From Crocodylus rhombifer (lineage: Eukaryota; Chordata; Crocodylia; Crocodylidae): a stretch of 64,000 nt of DNA. The translations under genes were made by a program, and so were the position numbers. The stretch lies in the NCBI GenBank assembly GCA_038503035.1, contig JAVSML010024722.1, forward strand, positions 1,137,579 through 1,201,578. Direction: 5' to 3'. Positions 12,151 to 23,015 of the stretch are shown here, in pieces; position 1 is the first letter of the stretch, and every line of letters begins with the position of its first letter. Below the pieces are notes generated by a model. It was not told the DNA's origin. It was given only the letters and a program-made list of their open reading frames with translations, and did no database searches.

Positions 12151-12787
12151 GGATGTGCTGGACCAAGTTCTAATTTACAGCTCATACACAGAATAACACC
12201 ATGGTGCAACACACAGACTTCAATATCACAATAACTTGAGATACCCAACAATCACCTTGTGGCTTAATTATCCATAGATAATGAGAATCTCAAAAGATCA
12301 GTTGATAAAGTCTTCAGACCACTCAACACCTCTCTCCTATTTTATTAAATACATACATGTTGCCTTGTGCACAAAGGCAGCACATGTGCATCTACATTCA
12401 CTAATTAAAAAGGCTGATATCACAGCTAGAACCACAGTGTTAGTTTCACTATGTCATTCCTTGAACAAAGGAGATGAACCAAGTTGACATTTTCTACATT
12501 TTTTGGCACAATTCATGATTTCTGTATACACATAAGAGTGATTTTTCAGGTTATGCCACTCAAATTATCTCACTACAAAATTTTGCAATCATTTAGTACC
12601 TGATAAGAACTTTCAGATTAAGATATCCAGAAGTTTTTGTCTCTGAGCCAGACATTTAGAGAAACTGAGTTGTTAAACATTACACAATTACAGAAGTGTA
12701 ATTTACTTCCAGTAGCAAAGCTGCATATGCAATCTTGTAGAATAAAGTCAAGTATGCCCCCAATATTCAAGCACAATTGTTATGTAC
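12151..12787. other. Intron-like DNA, nothing recognised
   Basis: AT-rich sequence between a DNA element and the exon at 12788-12842. The 68-codon plus-strand frame at 12281-12487 has no supporting splice sites. Confidence 0.45.
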
Positions 12788-12842
12788 CTGAAGGCGTTCC
12801 TTAAGCAAACTGAATTTCCTCAGCAAAAACTTCCTCGGTGAT
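12788..12842 (-). CDS. Internal coding exon, leftward gene
   Basis: A 55-base minus-strand exon between tgtgtacttttag and CTTCAG|gtacat. One frame is open: SPRKFLLRKFSLLKERLQ. It takes one base to complete its first codon and ends at a codon boundary, joining cleanly to the exon at 4791-4938 (...LKERLQ then ALFYIY...). It cannot follow the exon at 19139-19209 directly: the junction codon would be TG|A, a stop, so at least one exon with a length divisible by three probably lies between. The basic, leucine-rich text suggests a helix. Confidence 0.68.
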
Positions 12843-13934
12843 CTAAAAGTACACAGATCAGAATTAGAAAATGGGAAGGGGAAAAAAAAAAATGGAGAAA
12901 GGCTCCTAGGATATATCTAGAGTCTGAATTATTAGAAGACACACTCAGAGGACAAATGGTGTATTAACAATTCATGAAATAAACAATGAAAATGTTAGCT
13001 GCATCTTAACACAATACTTACATACAATCTGATAGTGTAACATTCTGTATGCAGCCAGCATTTTCACAAATTATGACCTAAGCAGAATACTAGTCAATTC
13101 ACCAAAAGATAGCAAAGATATCCCTTTATTACAAGTGATCCAAGTATCCCCCTGGAGGCTAAGGCTATCAGAAAATATTTAGTTAGCTCCCAAGCCAATG
13201 ATTTTCTCACTCGTTTTATTATGAAACTGTAACACATTTTCAATAACTTTTAGCTTTGCTATACAGAACAGCAAATAATTTCCCAGAACCCTTTGGAAAA
13301 TCTGACGTGAAACAAATCTCTAGTCAACTTGTGTGTTATTAAGTTGAAACCATGAATGTACGATCACTTGATCATTGGAGGCAATGGAAAAGTACTGGGA
13401 GCTTCTGGACACATGGACGAACTTCAGGTCATAAAAAATACTACCAAAGCTATACTAGAAGAAAAATACATCTGAAGAAAAAGGTCTGTTAAAGCACTCT
13501 GAGTAAGAATACTTTGTGTTGCTAAGAAACACTGAAGATAGATTAAGTAACTTGTCTCAGTTAGCGGAGCCACATCCAGCCATCTCTTGTTTATTAGCGT
13601 AATGTTTCCTTTTATTTGTTATTTATTTTAACGGCTACACCAAAAATTAGCCACATGGTATCAGACTGAGAAATGCATAAATATCATATTAACACTTGTA
13701 AATAGCCAAGCTATAGATTCTATGTTGCATTTTGAATAAAACCAATTTGATACACTTTCAAACTTCAAGTTTTTAAATTCTCCATTAAAAAGTCAAATAA
13801 TATTAGTTTTAGGATAGACTATACTGAAAGATTTTATTACTTTGAGAACATCCCAAGAATGGTGTTACTATATGATGAATAAAAATAAATAAAACGCATG
13901 CACTAAATTAACACAATTAGCACAAGCGAATTCT
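12843..13934. other. Intron-like DNA, nothing recognised
   Basis: AT-rich. Searched for the missing exon of the leftward gene on the minus strand. A candidate near 13133-13164 has splice-like ends, but its length does not restore frame. Confidence 0.4.
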
Positions 13935-15943
13935 ATTCCCTCTCAGAAGAAAGGCAGCAAGAGGGCACAGCAGCCCCCTGGCTCTCCAGGGATCTAGCAG
14001 ACCTCCTGAGGCTAAAAAGAAAGGCCTACAAAAGATGAAAGATGGGATTCACCTCCAAGGAGAATTATTCGGCACTGGTCTGGTCCTGCAGGGAGCAAAC
14101 CAGGAAAGCCAAGGCTGCAACTGAACTCCAACTAACTTTGAGCATCAAGGACAAGAAAAAGTCCTTTTTCAGATATGTGGGGAGCCAGAGGAAAATCAAG
14201 GGCAACACTGGACCCCTGCTGAACCAGATGGGGCAACTGACACCCAGGAAAAAGTCAACCTATTAAAAGGGTACTTTGCATTGGTCTTTCATCAGTCCCA
14301 TGGGACGCCCGTGGCCACTACAGGACAGGGAGGTCTGGGTGAGGGAAATCCCCTGCCCTCCATTAATGCTGACCTCATGAAGAAACACCTTGAGAGGCTG
14401 GATACCTTGAAGTCAGCTGACCCTGACAATCTACACCCCAGGGTACTAAAGGAGCTGGTGAGCATCATAGCCCAGTCTCTATGCACTCCTGGCACTCTGG
14501 TATACTGCCCAAAGACTAGAAGAAGGCCAATGTGGTACCTATCTTCATGAAAGGGAGGAAAGTGGATCTGGCTAACTATAGGCCCATCAGCCTGACTTCT
14601 ATCCCGGGGAAGATCTTAGAAAAGTTTATTAAAGAGGCCACCCCTAATGTACTGGCTGACGCCAACATCCTGAGGGATAACTAACACAGGTTTGTTGCGG
14701 GTAGGTCTTGCTTGACCAATCTCATTTCCTTTTATGACCAAATGACCTATCACCTGGACAAGGGAGAAGAGATTGATGTCATATATCTTGACTTCAAAAA
14801 AGCCTTTGATCTGGTATCCCATGATCACCTCTTGGTGAAACTGGCCAATTGTGGCCTTGGGTACACCACGATCCACTGGCTGGGAAACTGGCTCCGTGGT
14901 CGGACCCAGAGGGTAGTAATTGATGAAAGTCAATCATGATGGTTTCCTGTGACCAGTGGGGTCCCCCAAGGCTCTGTCCTTGGACCCATATTGTTCAACA
15001 TCTTCATTAATGATGTGGACATTGGAGTAAGAAGCGGACTGGCCAAGTTCGCCGATGACACCAAACTTCAGGGCAAAGCATCCACACCAGAAGACAGGCG
15101 GGTGATCCAGGCTGACCTGAACAGACTCAGCAAATGGACGGATGAGAACCTGATGGTGTTCAACACCGAAAAATGCAAGGTTCTCCACCTTGGGAAGAAA
15201 AACCTGCAGCAGCCTTAGAGGCTCGGCAGTGCTACACTGGCTAGCACTACGGAAGAAAGAGACTTGGGTTCATCACTGACAACAAGATGAACATGAGCCT
15301 GCAATGCGATGCTGCAGCTAGTAAAGCAACCAAAACGCTGGCTGGCATCCATAGATGCTTCTCAAGCAAATCCTGGGACGTCATTCTCCCCTTGTATTCG
15401 GCCTTGGTGAGGCTGCAGCTGGAGTACTGCGCCCAGTTTTGGGCTCCACAATTCAAAAAGGATATGGAGAAGCTTGAGAGAGTCCAGAGAAGAGCCATGC
15501 GCATGATCACAGGTCAGGAAAACAGACCTTACGATGACAGGCTGAGAGCCATGGGGCTCTTCAGCCTGGAAAAGCGCAGCCTCAGGGGTGATCTGATGAC
15601 CACCTACAAGTTTATCAGGGGTGACCACCAGTATCTGGGGGAACATTTATTCACCAGAGCGCCCCAAGGGATGACGAGGTCGAACGGTCACAAACTCCTG
15701 CAAGACCGTTTCAGGCTGGACATAAGGAAGAATTTCTTTACTGTCCAAGCCCCCAAGGTCTGGAACAACCTGCCATCGGAGGTGGTTTAAGCACCTACAT
15801 TGAACACCTTCAAGAGCAAATTGGATGCTTATCTTGCTGGGATTCTATGACCCCAGCTGACTTCCTGCCCTTTGGGCGGGGGGGTGGACTCGATGATCTT
15901 CTGAGATCCCTTCCAGCCCTAATGTCTATGAAATCTATGAAAC
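13935..15943 (+). mobile_element. CR1 LINE of a second subfamily, 5'-truncated
   Basis: A plus-strand CR1 that begins within the region before the reverse transcriptase and ends at 15943 with AATGTCTATGAAATCTATGA. Its 3' end differs from the CR1 at 8.4-11.7 kb (CCAGCTGACTTCCTGCCC against CCCAGCAGTCTTTCCTGCC), so it is a different subfamily. It lies in the intron of the leftward gene between 12.8 and 19.1 kb, the interval where an exon appears to be missing. Stops and frameshifts throughout. Confidence 0.9.
14712..15790 (+). pseudogene. CR1 reverse transcriptase, broken
   Basis: The blocks TNLISFYDQMTYHLD, DVIYLDFKKAFDLVSHDHLL, then after a stop GVPQGSVLGPILFNIFIND and KFADDTKLQG are readable. 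Unlike the other LINE copies in this window, its F-A-D-D catalytic box is intact. The downstream region (15287-15790) contains LEYCAQFWAPQFK and RFRLDIRKNFFTVQ. A stop at about 14938 and frame changes near 14550 and 15218 inactivate it. Confidence 0.85.
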
Positions 15944-16771
15944 ATTAAACATTTGAATAACTCAAAGATGAAAGAAAAATATTTTAAACCTTTAAAGTAT
16001 TATCAGACTGCTTATTTTTCAAATATATTATTAGCATTCTGTGGTATTCAGATTTCCTGTTGTCACTCCAAGTCAGGAACTGTTAGAAAGCAGTAGTTTG
16101 GGGAAAGAGAAGTTCTATATCACTAAATTTTCTATGTAAAAGTACCATATGTACTTTTCTATGTAAAAGTACTGTAAACTTTACTTCAGTCCACCTTCCA
16201 CTTGAATCTGAATTCAGTGAAAGCTTCAAGGAAAACAGGCACACTTTTATAACTTGCTTATTGTCAGTGACAACTGTGATTTAAGAGCATCTGACCATCC
16301 AGACAAACATCTTGTCTGGAAGGGAGGATCCATTTTTTCCTGTGCACATGGCCTGACAAGGGTGTGACTCTTTTAGCTGGCAAAATCCCATCTCCTCCAG
16401 GACTTGCAATGTATCAGAGGGGTAAGACTGAGGCACCACCTGCCAAGGAGTTTGCCACTGGTTCTCAGTGGTCAACCAGGTCGGGGCACAAAAATAACCC
16501 TGAATGCATAGAGACACTCCGGAAGTGTCTCTCAAAGGCAGCCCTGGCCACATCTGGAGTCAAGGTGCATCACATTTGGTATAAAGGGATTCCTTTTTAG
16601 AAGAGTTTTCAGGCTGGAGACTGGCTAGTAGAAGGATTATAGCACAAAGCCAGAGCACAGCTCCCCGTGATTTTAGCATCACCCTCAAATCCCTGAGAAA
16701 GAAAAAAAAAAAGAGAAAGTTTCATCCACCCAGTTTCACCCACCCATCCATCCAAGCCCTTGGTGACAAGG
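15944..16771. other. Unclassified sequence, possibly old repeat
   Basis: The part 16281-16600 is more GC-rich and has overlapping open frames on both strands (90 and 78 codons) without splice support, which suggests decayed repeat DNA. No gene claimed. Confidence 0.35.
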
Positions 16772-17620
16772 GCACTTAGTATGCCTGTCATTTTAAGAAT
16801 GAACAAGGCTGCAAGAGAGGCAATTTACAGATGTGGCAGGGACAGTTAGGGGGCTGGGGCTTGAAGCATATAAGCCCAGGGCCTGAGCTAGTCAGACAGT
16901 CTAGTCCTGAGCACTATGGGGAGAGGAGTTCCTGGGTAACATCTGAACTGAGGGTAAGCAGTACTGGTGGCTTGTGGAAAGGACTAAGGGGAATTAACGA
17001 GGTCCCAGCTGGCTCAGAAGAGAAAGTGGCCAGAGGGCCCGCAGATTTATAGCCTAGAAGGGGGCAAGTGTCAGCAGGGCCACAGAGCCCAAAGGTCCCA
17101 CTGACCCAGGAGCAGTTCTAGGACTCAGAAATTGGCCAAAGGCCGAGGAGGACAACAGACAGAGACTAGCAGGGCCACGGGAGCTCCAGAATCTTGACTG
17201 GCCTAGGAGCAGGGACAGGGCCCAGAGAGAAAGGGCCCTGAGGCCAAACAATGGGGGTCACAACTGGAGGCAGAGGGGTCCAATAGGCCCATAGCCCAAG
17301 AGGGGCAAGGACTGGGGCTGAGAGCCTATAGCCCAGGAGGGATGCATCTTAGCTGGAATGAGTATCATCTGTGATGCATGTGTGTAGTGTAAGGAGCAGT
17401 CAGAGCCATGTTATTATCCCTTAAGGCAATGAGCACGGACACCCGTGTTCATGAGAGGAGATTTGACTTGGGGAATCCTGGAATAGCTTCTCTTTCCTAC
17501 AGGTATCATTTAATCAAGGTGTGGCAGATGAGGTGAAGGGGAGATCACCCAAAGCAGGCCCAGAAGGCAAGGGCTGAGGGGGTCTCCAGGCATCATGGCC
17601 ACCCCTGGAAATGAACCTTT
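16772..17620 (+). repeat. LTR-like repeat, copy A
   Basis: Aligns by eye with 48247-49290 and more weakly with 43880-44250. Shared features are a start GCACTTAG..CCTGTCA then TTTTAAGA, a TATA-like GCATATAAGCCCAGGGCC about 90 bases in, GAGGAGTTCCTGG further on, a GC-rich middle with repeated phrases such as AGCCCAGGAGGG, and an end ...CCACCCCTGGA.ATGAACCT. A TATA box at constant distance from the start is what an LTR promoter would show; no retroviral coding sequence is attached. Confidence 0.5.
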
Positions 17621-18571
17621 ATGAGGGTGTAACAGAGATAAGTCTGCTATCAGCACCTGAATTTCTTTTGGAATCCCAAAAGACATCACTCAGGAAGTAC
17701 ATCACACCTTATCTTGGATTTAGCAGGAACATTTGCCTTATCTCCAGGAACTGTTACAAAGTCTTCCAAATCAACTGCAGCCAACACAACTGCTGGCTTG
17801 GCTGCCTAAAGAGAATATGAAGACTTTTGCATGGAGGTAGTTGGGAGTATCCCCAAAGCCATTCTACCATATCGCAAGGGGCTTCCTCTAATTCAGGCAT
17901 GGAAGGTCTGTCTAGTAAAACCACTAGTGACCAAAACCACCTCCTCTTTCACAATAGATGTCAAGTGATGCATTCCTCAACAACATGGAAGGGTGATATT
18001 CCAGTAAGACTGCAACAATGGACTGGTCAAATGCAGTCATGTACCTGGCACTGACAATGTCCAAAAATCATTCTGAGGTCCCTTTCAGAACTTAGATAAA
18101 TAGAAAAAATAGCTGGGAGGTAGCAAGAAAAAGCACATATCTGGGAGTAACAGTGGTTTTGGATGCAAGTCTGGTACCAGAGCCTTCATGGTCAGTTCAT
18201 GTTGGGACCGTATGCCAGTTCCTTAAAGTACAACAAGTTGCTCACTGAGCAACCACTGGCACCAGGGTAAGTCTAAGTATCAAGGTTACCATTGGCATAA
18301 GTCGCATGCACCTTCTTCACAGTTAAGTTTTATTCTAAATCCATAATGCTGATCAGAACTTAAATGTTCTCCCTCTTGAATGACAGAATCCATCTTGTGG
18401 GACAATCTTTGCAGTCTCAAAATTGTGCTTATGCTCAATGCGAATCTGCAGCTCAGCATTCACTCATCTTAGAGTGCCAAGTCTGTCAATGGAGGCCGCT
18501 AGTACCATAGTCTCTCCTAAAGATCCTAGCACCACTACTATAGTACTGTTGCTCTTGGCAGCATTTTTGGG
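17621..18571. other. Unclassified, possibly decayed retroelement
   Basis: A minus-strand stretch at about 17715-17815 reads in one frame as AVVLAAVDLEDFVTVPGDKA with splice-like edges, but it starts at a codon boundary and cannot join the neighbouring exons of the leftward gene. Left unassigned. Confidence 0.3.
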
Positions 18572-18675
18572 TTTCATAGATTTCATAGACATTAGGGCTG
18601 GAAGGGACCTCAGAAGATCATCGAGTCCAGCCCCCCGCCCAGAGGGCAGGAAGTCAGCTGGGGTCATAGGATCCC
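18572..18675 (-). mobile_element. CR1 3'-end stub (antisense)
   Basis: Reverse complement of the CR1 3' terminus: TTTCATAGATTTCATAGACA at one side, then GGAAGGGACCTCAGAAGATC and AGGGCAGGAAGTCAGCTGGG. It matches the 3' end of the CR1 at 13.9-15.9 kb almost base for base, so it is a severely 5'-truncated insertion of the same subfamily. Confidence 0.9.
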
Positions 18676-19138
18676 ATACGTTATTTCTTTTCCTTGTTGG
18701 AACTAGGCTAAAGATGCCCATTTCCCCAACAGGGGTCTTATTATGGAAAACCTCCTAAACTGCAACTTGATTGCTCTCTTTTCTAAAGAAATGGATGCAA
18801 CATTGTTCTAGCAGGTGTAATCTGAGTCCCCACCCTCATCTTTAGGGAAACAGGAGGAGAAAGAAAGGCCTAAAATATACTCAAGGATACAACTTCCCAA
18901 GCAAAATGTGCATTTGCCACACCCACTGACTCATGTCATGAGACCACTGCATTGCAGCCAGAGTTTAAACTCAGTAGATTTTGAGTTCTTCATGTAATGC
19001 CTCACTGCTCTACAGGTGCACAAAGTGGGGGGTGGGGACAGAGGGAAGGAGGCATAGGAGAAACTCCAAAGACAGAGAGAGAGATATTTCTTCACAAAAC
19101 TAAAAATAATTTAAGAGAAGTATGGATTGAATACTCAC

Positions 19139-19209
19139 CAGCTTCGTTTGCTGTCATAAGTGGAGAGAAGAAACTGAAGGAAAGCTGCAGTTTCTTTGCC
19201 TTTTATGTC
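19139..19209 (-). CDS. Internal coding exon, leftward gene
   Basis: A 71-base minus-strand exon. The acceptor is ...TTTGTGATCCCCAACAG and the donor is the consensus AAGCTG|gtgagt. One open frame from a codon boundary: DIKGKETAAFLQFLLSTYDS followed by KRS, with TG left over. It continues directly from the exon at 20661-20706, which ends ...FLDICLK. The joined text is leucine- and charge-patterned like an alpha-helical repeat. No family is recognised. Confidence 0.73.
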
Positions 19210-19409
19210 CTGTTGGGGATCACAAAGAAGCATAAGACGCATGCACAGTCATGACAGACATTACTAAGCAGACAAGAAACCAAGCTCATACAGTAAAGCT
19301 ACATGGGTACCTACTCCGATGCCTAGACATACATACTAAAAGAACTGAAGTACTTTAAAAATAAAGTTGCTTACCAGGAATAAGTTATACTTAATTTTCC
19401 TTAAATATC

Positions 19410-19631
19410 ACCAGCGACCTCCACTACAGATGCATCTGGCAATGATGAACTAAAGTAGAGGTGGATCCCTGCCATCCACATGCAGCATGGGCAGCCTGTG
19501 TGGCACATAGCAGACTTGGGAGGGGACAGGAAGCAGAACCACAGCAGCAGAGGAAGGAAATTGAGGTGGCACCGTGGGGAGGGCACAGGGCTTAAATTGT
19601 GGCACACCTGCCAGAAAAGTTGGCCCTCACT
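19410..19631. mobile_element. Possible small hAT-like element
   Basis: The right end reads TTGGCCCTCACTG, whose reverse complement CAGTGAGGGCCAA resembles hAT termini. The left end CACCAGCGACC is only loosely similar. TTAAATAT on the left and AATTAAAT on the right may be an old duplication with a two-base shift. Weak. Confidence 0.3.
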
Positions 19632-20660
19632 GAATTAAATCTTCATAAACTGCAGTCCCAAACACCTCACCTAAGTGTAGTAATCCTGCATAAAAGACAA
19701 GACTTGAATTCTAGGTAAGAAGACATTCCTCAAGCAGGCTGAAGAGACTGATCTGGAGCTGAAGGAATATGTTCTAACATTTTCAGATATGAGGACGTCT
19801 ACAGAACAACAACAGATATATCCGAAAAAGGTTAGGAAAATTTACAGAACTATTCTAACCTCTAGATTGTCCAGTAATTTAAGAAACCCCATCTAGAGCC
19901 ATTCTAAACTATTAATTCTGTCCTGAATGACAAAAGTATTCTATAGAAAAATAATACAGGAGCATGTAATTAAAAACTGTCACCAACATTTTGTACAAAT
20001 GAAAAATGTAATACATTATAGAATTTGGGGGTTTTATGTACTTGTTCAGTCTACTTACATTTTAATAAAATGTGTGAGAATAAGGTAGTGGAGATTCAAA
20101 TAATTTGCCCTGTCAGGTTTCAAAACATTTAGAAGAAGCCATGACAGGCTTTGTCTTTCACCAATTTTTGAAAAGGGGATCTCTGAAATGGGTTGACAGA
20201 AGAGGTTTAGACAGAATAGCATTTTATGGAATACCCTCCTTCAATTATCTCTATAATTCAATCCAAGATAAAAATCAACATCACCTCAAAGATTTTCCAA
20301 AATGAAGAAGAGAGGGGAAAAAACCTTCAACCTACAGTACCATAGTTAAGGTCCCAAATTTCTTTTCTTTTATTCAAAGCAATAAAAGAAAAACTGCCTC
20401 AATTTACAGAAGACAATGTCTTGTCTGCTTGATGCTGCTCTTTCTACTTCGAAACAAAGCTGCTTCCAATAAGCTCTATGCAGCTCTATACAAAAGCTGA
20501 ACCAACTTTAAGGTAAAAAGAATGGAGTCCCCAAAAGTAAAATTCTTGTCTTCTTAAAGATCATTGTTAGAAGAATAACCTTAAGTGGACAAAGCTGACA
20601 TATTTTGTCATGACCAGAGAACAAGTTCCTTACAATGGTAAGAACTATACAAACTTTCAC

Positions 20661-20706
20661 CTTGAGGCAGATATCCAAGAAGGCACGGAGCATTTTAATA
20701 CACACC
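20661..20706 (-). CDS. Internal coding exon, leftward gene
   Basis: A 46-base exon between CTATAGCCACAG and CTCAAG|gtgaaa. It needs two carried bases, then reads VCIKMLRAFLDICLK and ends at a codon boundary, matching the start of the exon at 19139-19209. The acceptor's pyrimidine tract is poor. The exon upstream of it should end with two spare bases; of the possible ends of the frame at 25.6 kb, one (before gtgtgt) would supply these, but that donor is weak. Confidence 0.58.
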
Positions 20707-21179
20707 CTGTGGCTATAGACGTGTTTATGAAATACTTCAAGGGAGGCATCCTGCAGATCTGAGAGCCCATAAATTGAATCTTAAACCCTCTTATGACAGT
20801 GAGATCAGTTCTAAGAGCCCTTTATCCAAGGGATCCAGAGGTATAAAGGAGTGAGTTGTTCAATAGAGCTGTACAGAGAAGGGAGAAGAGCAAAAAGGTA
20901 ATCTCTTAGAAATATGTTTTGCAAACCAAGCTCTGACAATTTAGTTGACAAAGAGAGTTATGGTTTGCACCTCCAGAGAATCCACAGTATTTGTGAAGAA
21001 CCTGCAACTATACCTAAAACTTTTGAGACTTACATCTGCATCAAGGCATCCTTAGATCTGAGCCTACTAGCCAAAGCAAGCTCTCAAATACTAACAATTA
21101 TGTTCAAGAACTCAGGGGGGGAAAGGGTGGGGAGTCAAGAGGTGGAGGGAGGAGGCACTGTAGTTGGCTAAAGAAGTGC
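20707..21179. other. Intron-like DNA, nothing recognised
   Basis: AT-rich with no supported gene. An 85-codon plus-strand frame (20914-21171) lacks splice sites and runs into low-complexity GGAGG sequence. Confidence 0.4.
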
Positions 21180-21719
21180 AAACATACTACCTAGCTTCAA
21201 AAAGAGGGAAAAAGAAATTACAGATCAGTCCACCTCATTTAACATCAAGATAAAAAGATACTAGAATGAATTATTAAACAACCAATTTGCAAGCATGTCT
21301 AGAGGATAAGGTAATAAGGTGACACCCACAACAGATCTGTCAAGCACCTACTGTGTCAAACCAATCAAATTTCCTTCTCTAACAGAGTAACTGATCTAGC
21401 GCATAAAGGAAAAGTAGTAGATGAAATGTATCTTCACTTCAGTAATACTTTTGACAATTTCATATGTAAACAGGAGAAAGATTATTGCAATTAAATCACC
21501 ATAAGGTGCACACCCAGTTGAAAAGCTGCACTCAAAGTAAGTTTACTGGTCAACTGATAGAACATTATCAAGCCTGCCATCGAACTGGAAGAACATTTCA
21601 AGCAAAAAATCCCATAAGGTTTTGTCCTTAGCCTAATTATATTTTCTATATTTTCTCCAATGAGTTAGAAAATGGGAGAGTGCACTCATGGGCCTATTTA
21701 CATTTTCACTGACACCCTG

Positions 21720-21905
21720 CCACACTTTTAGCTTCTTTCATTTCTTGGAATCTCAGAAAAGCAGAGTCCCCACGCCTGAAGAAAGGTGACTGCACCCAAA
21801 AGCTTGCTAAGAACTTTTTTCCAACTATTCAGTTGATCTAATAAAAGATATCACATCTACTCAAAGAACTTTGCCTGCCTATGTCCTTAGACCAACACAG
21901 CTACA
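21720..21905 (+). repeat. Interspersed repeat nested in old LINE
   Basis: Contains CCTGAAGAAAGGTGACTGCA, AAAGCTTGCTAAGAACTTTT and AATAAAAGATATCACATCTA, phrases I recognise from a widespread sauropsid interspersed repeat, although I cannot name the class with confidence. It separates the reverse transcriptase remnant from the A-D-D-T-K-L remnant of the surrounding LINE. Confidence 0.5.
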
Positions 21906-22114
21906 ATCAAAAACCCGGCTCATGAGCAGATGGCACCAAACTAGGACAGACTGCAAACACTTCAGAGTGGCAGGATTCACATTCAAAACAATATTGATAA
22001 AATGCCTAAATGCATCTAGATAAATGCCTAAAGCATCTAGATAAAATTGAAGAGAAACAAGAGCAATTGAGAAACAAGAGCAATTTACCATGTTAACAGA
22101 GAGAAATCACAAAA

Positions 22115-22365
22115 AGTTGGCCTGAAAGATACCTTAGGACTAGGTCATTTAGTCCAACTGCCTGTTCAAGGTAAGATAATCCCTTTCTAAACCATCTGAT
22201 CCAAATATCGATCTGCCTTGCTCTTAAACATATCCAAAAATGGAGATTTCACCTCTCTAGGCTATTTACTCCAGTGCTTACAGTTAAAAAGTTCTTCCAT
22301 GTAGTCAACCTACATTTCCCTTCTTGCAATTTAAGACCATTACTTATCCTGTCCCCTACAGCCAC
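22115..22365 (-). mobile_element. CR1-family 3' fragment, antisense
   Basis: Read on the minus strand this is the 3' portion of a CR1/L3-type element (plus-strand text: TTTAGTCCAACTGCCTGTTC, GGAGATTTCACCTCTCTAGG, AGTTAAAAAGTTCTTCCATG). It is opposite in orientation to the old LINE around it, so it inserted later. Confidence 0.65.
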
Positions 22366-23015
22366 AGATATAATCCCTATTTTATATTTATCCAGTCAGA
22401 CTGTAATACCCCAGAAAAGGGAGTAGGAGTTTTAGTGGATCGCAAATTGAACGAGAGTCAAAAATCTGATACCGTTGCTATAGACAAATACCTTCTTTCT
22501 AGGCTACACGCAACACACAGGAGAAATCTCACTAGGTAAGGCTTCAGATGCAGTTCTGTGTCCAGTTGTGGGTAGCATAGTTTAAGAAAGATATAAACAA
22601 ACAGGAGGGCATGCAAAGGAGAGCAAAAAGAGTGGTAAGAGGTTTGGAAAACATAACCTATGAGGTAAGATTAAAAGAAATTGCTTGTTTTGTTTAGAAA
22701 AGAGAAGGCCAAGGGGCAAAATAACATTCTTCATCTACCTGAAAGGCTGCAATAAAGAGAATGAACAATTGTTCTCCACCTTGGGCAAGACAAATAAGTT
22801 TAATTTGTGGCAAAAAGTATCTAAGTGATCATGGAAAATTTCCTACATACAAGGACAGAACAGCATAGGAACAAGTTAGGAAGACTGGGATCTCCTTCAC
22901 TGTAAGTTTTTAAGGGAAAAAACAGACAAAAAAAAATCTGTCATGGATGGTCCAAGAATACTTAACCTGCCTCAACACAGTAAAATGAACTAGATGACCT
23001 CCCAGCCCTACATTT

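Larger units (their letters stand above)
21180..23015 (+). mobile_element. Old CR1/L3-type LINE with nested insertions
   Basis: Strongly decayed CR1-family sequence on the plus strand. Recognisable remnants are VDEMYLHFSNTFDN (reverse transcriptase YLDFsKAFD block, about 21420-21460), DGTKLGQT (the A-D-D-T-K-L block with D to G change, about 21920), KGVGVLVDRKLNES (about 22415-22460) and a 3' end GATGACCTCCCAGCCCTACATTTC near 23000. Two insertions interrupt it, at about 21720-21905 and 22115-22365. Confidence 0.7.
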
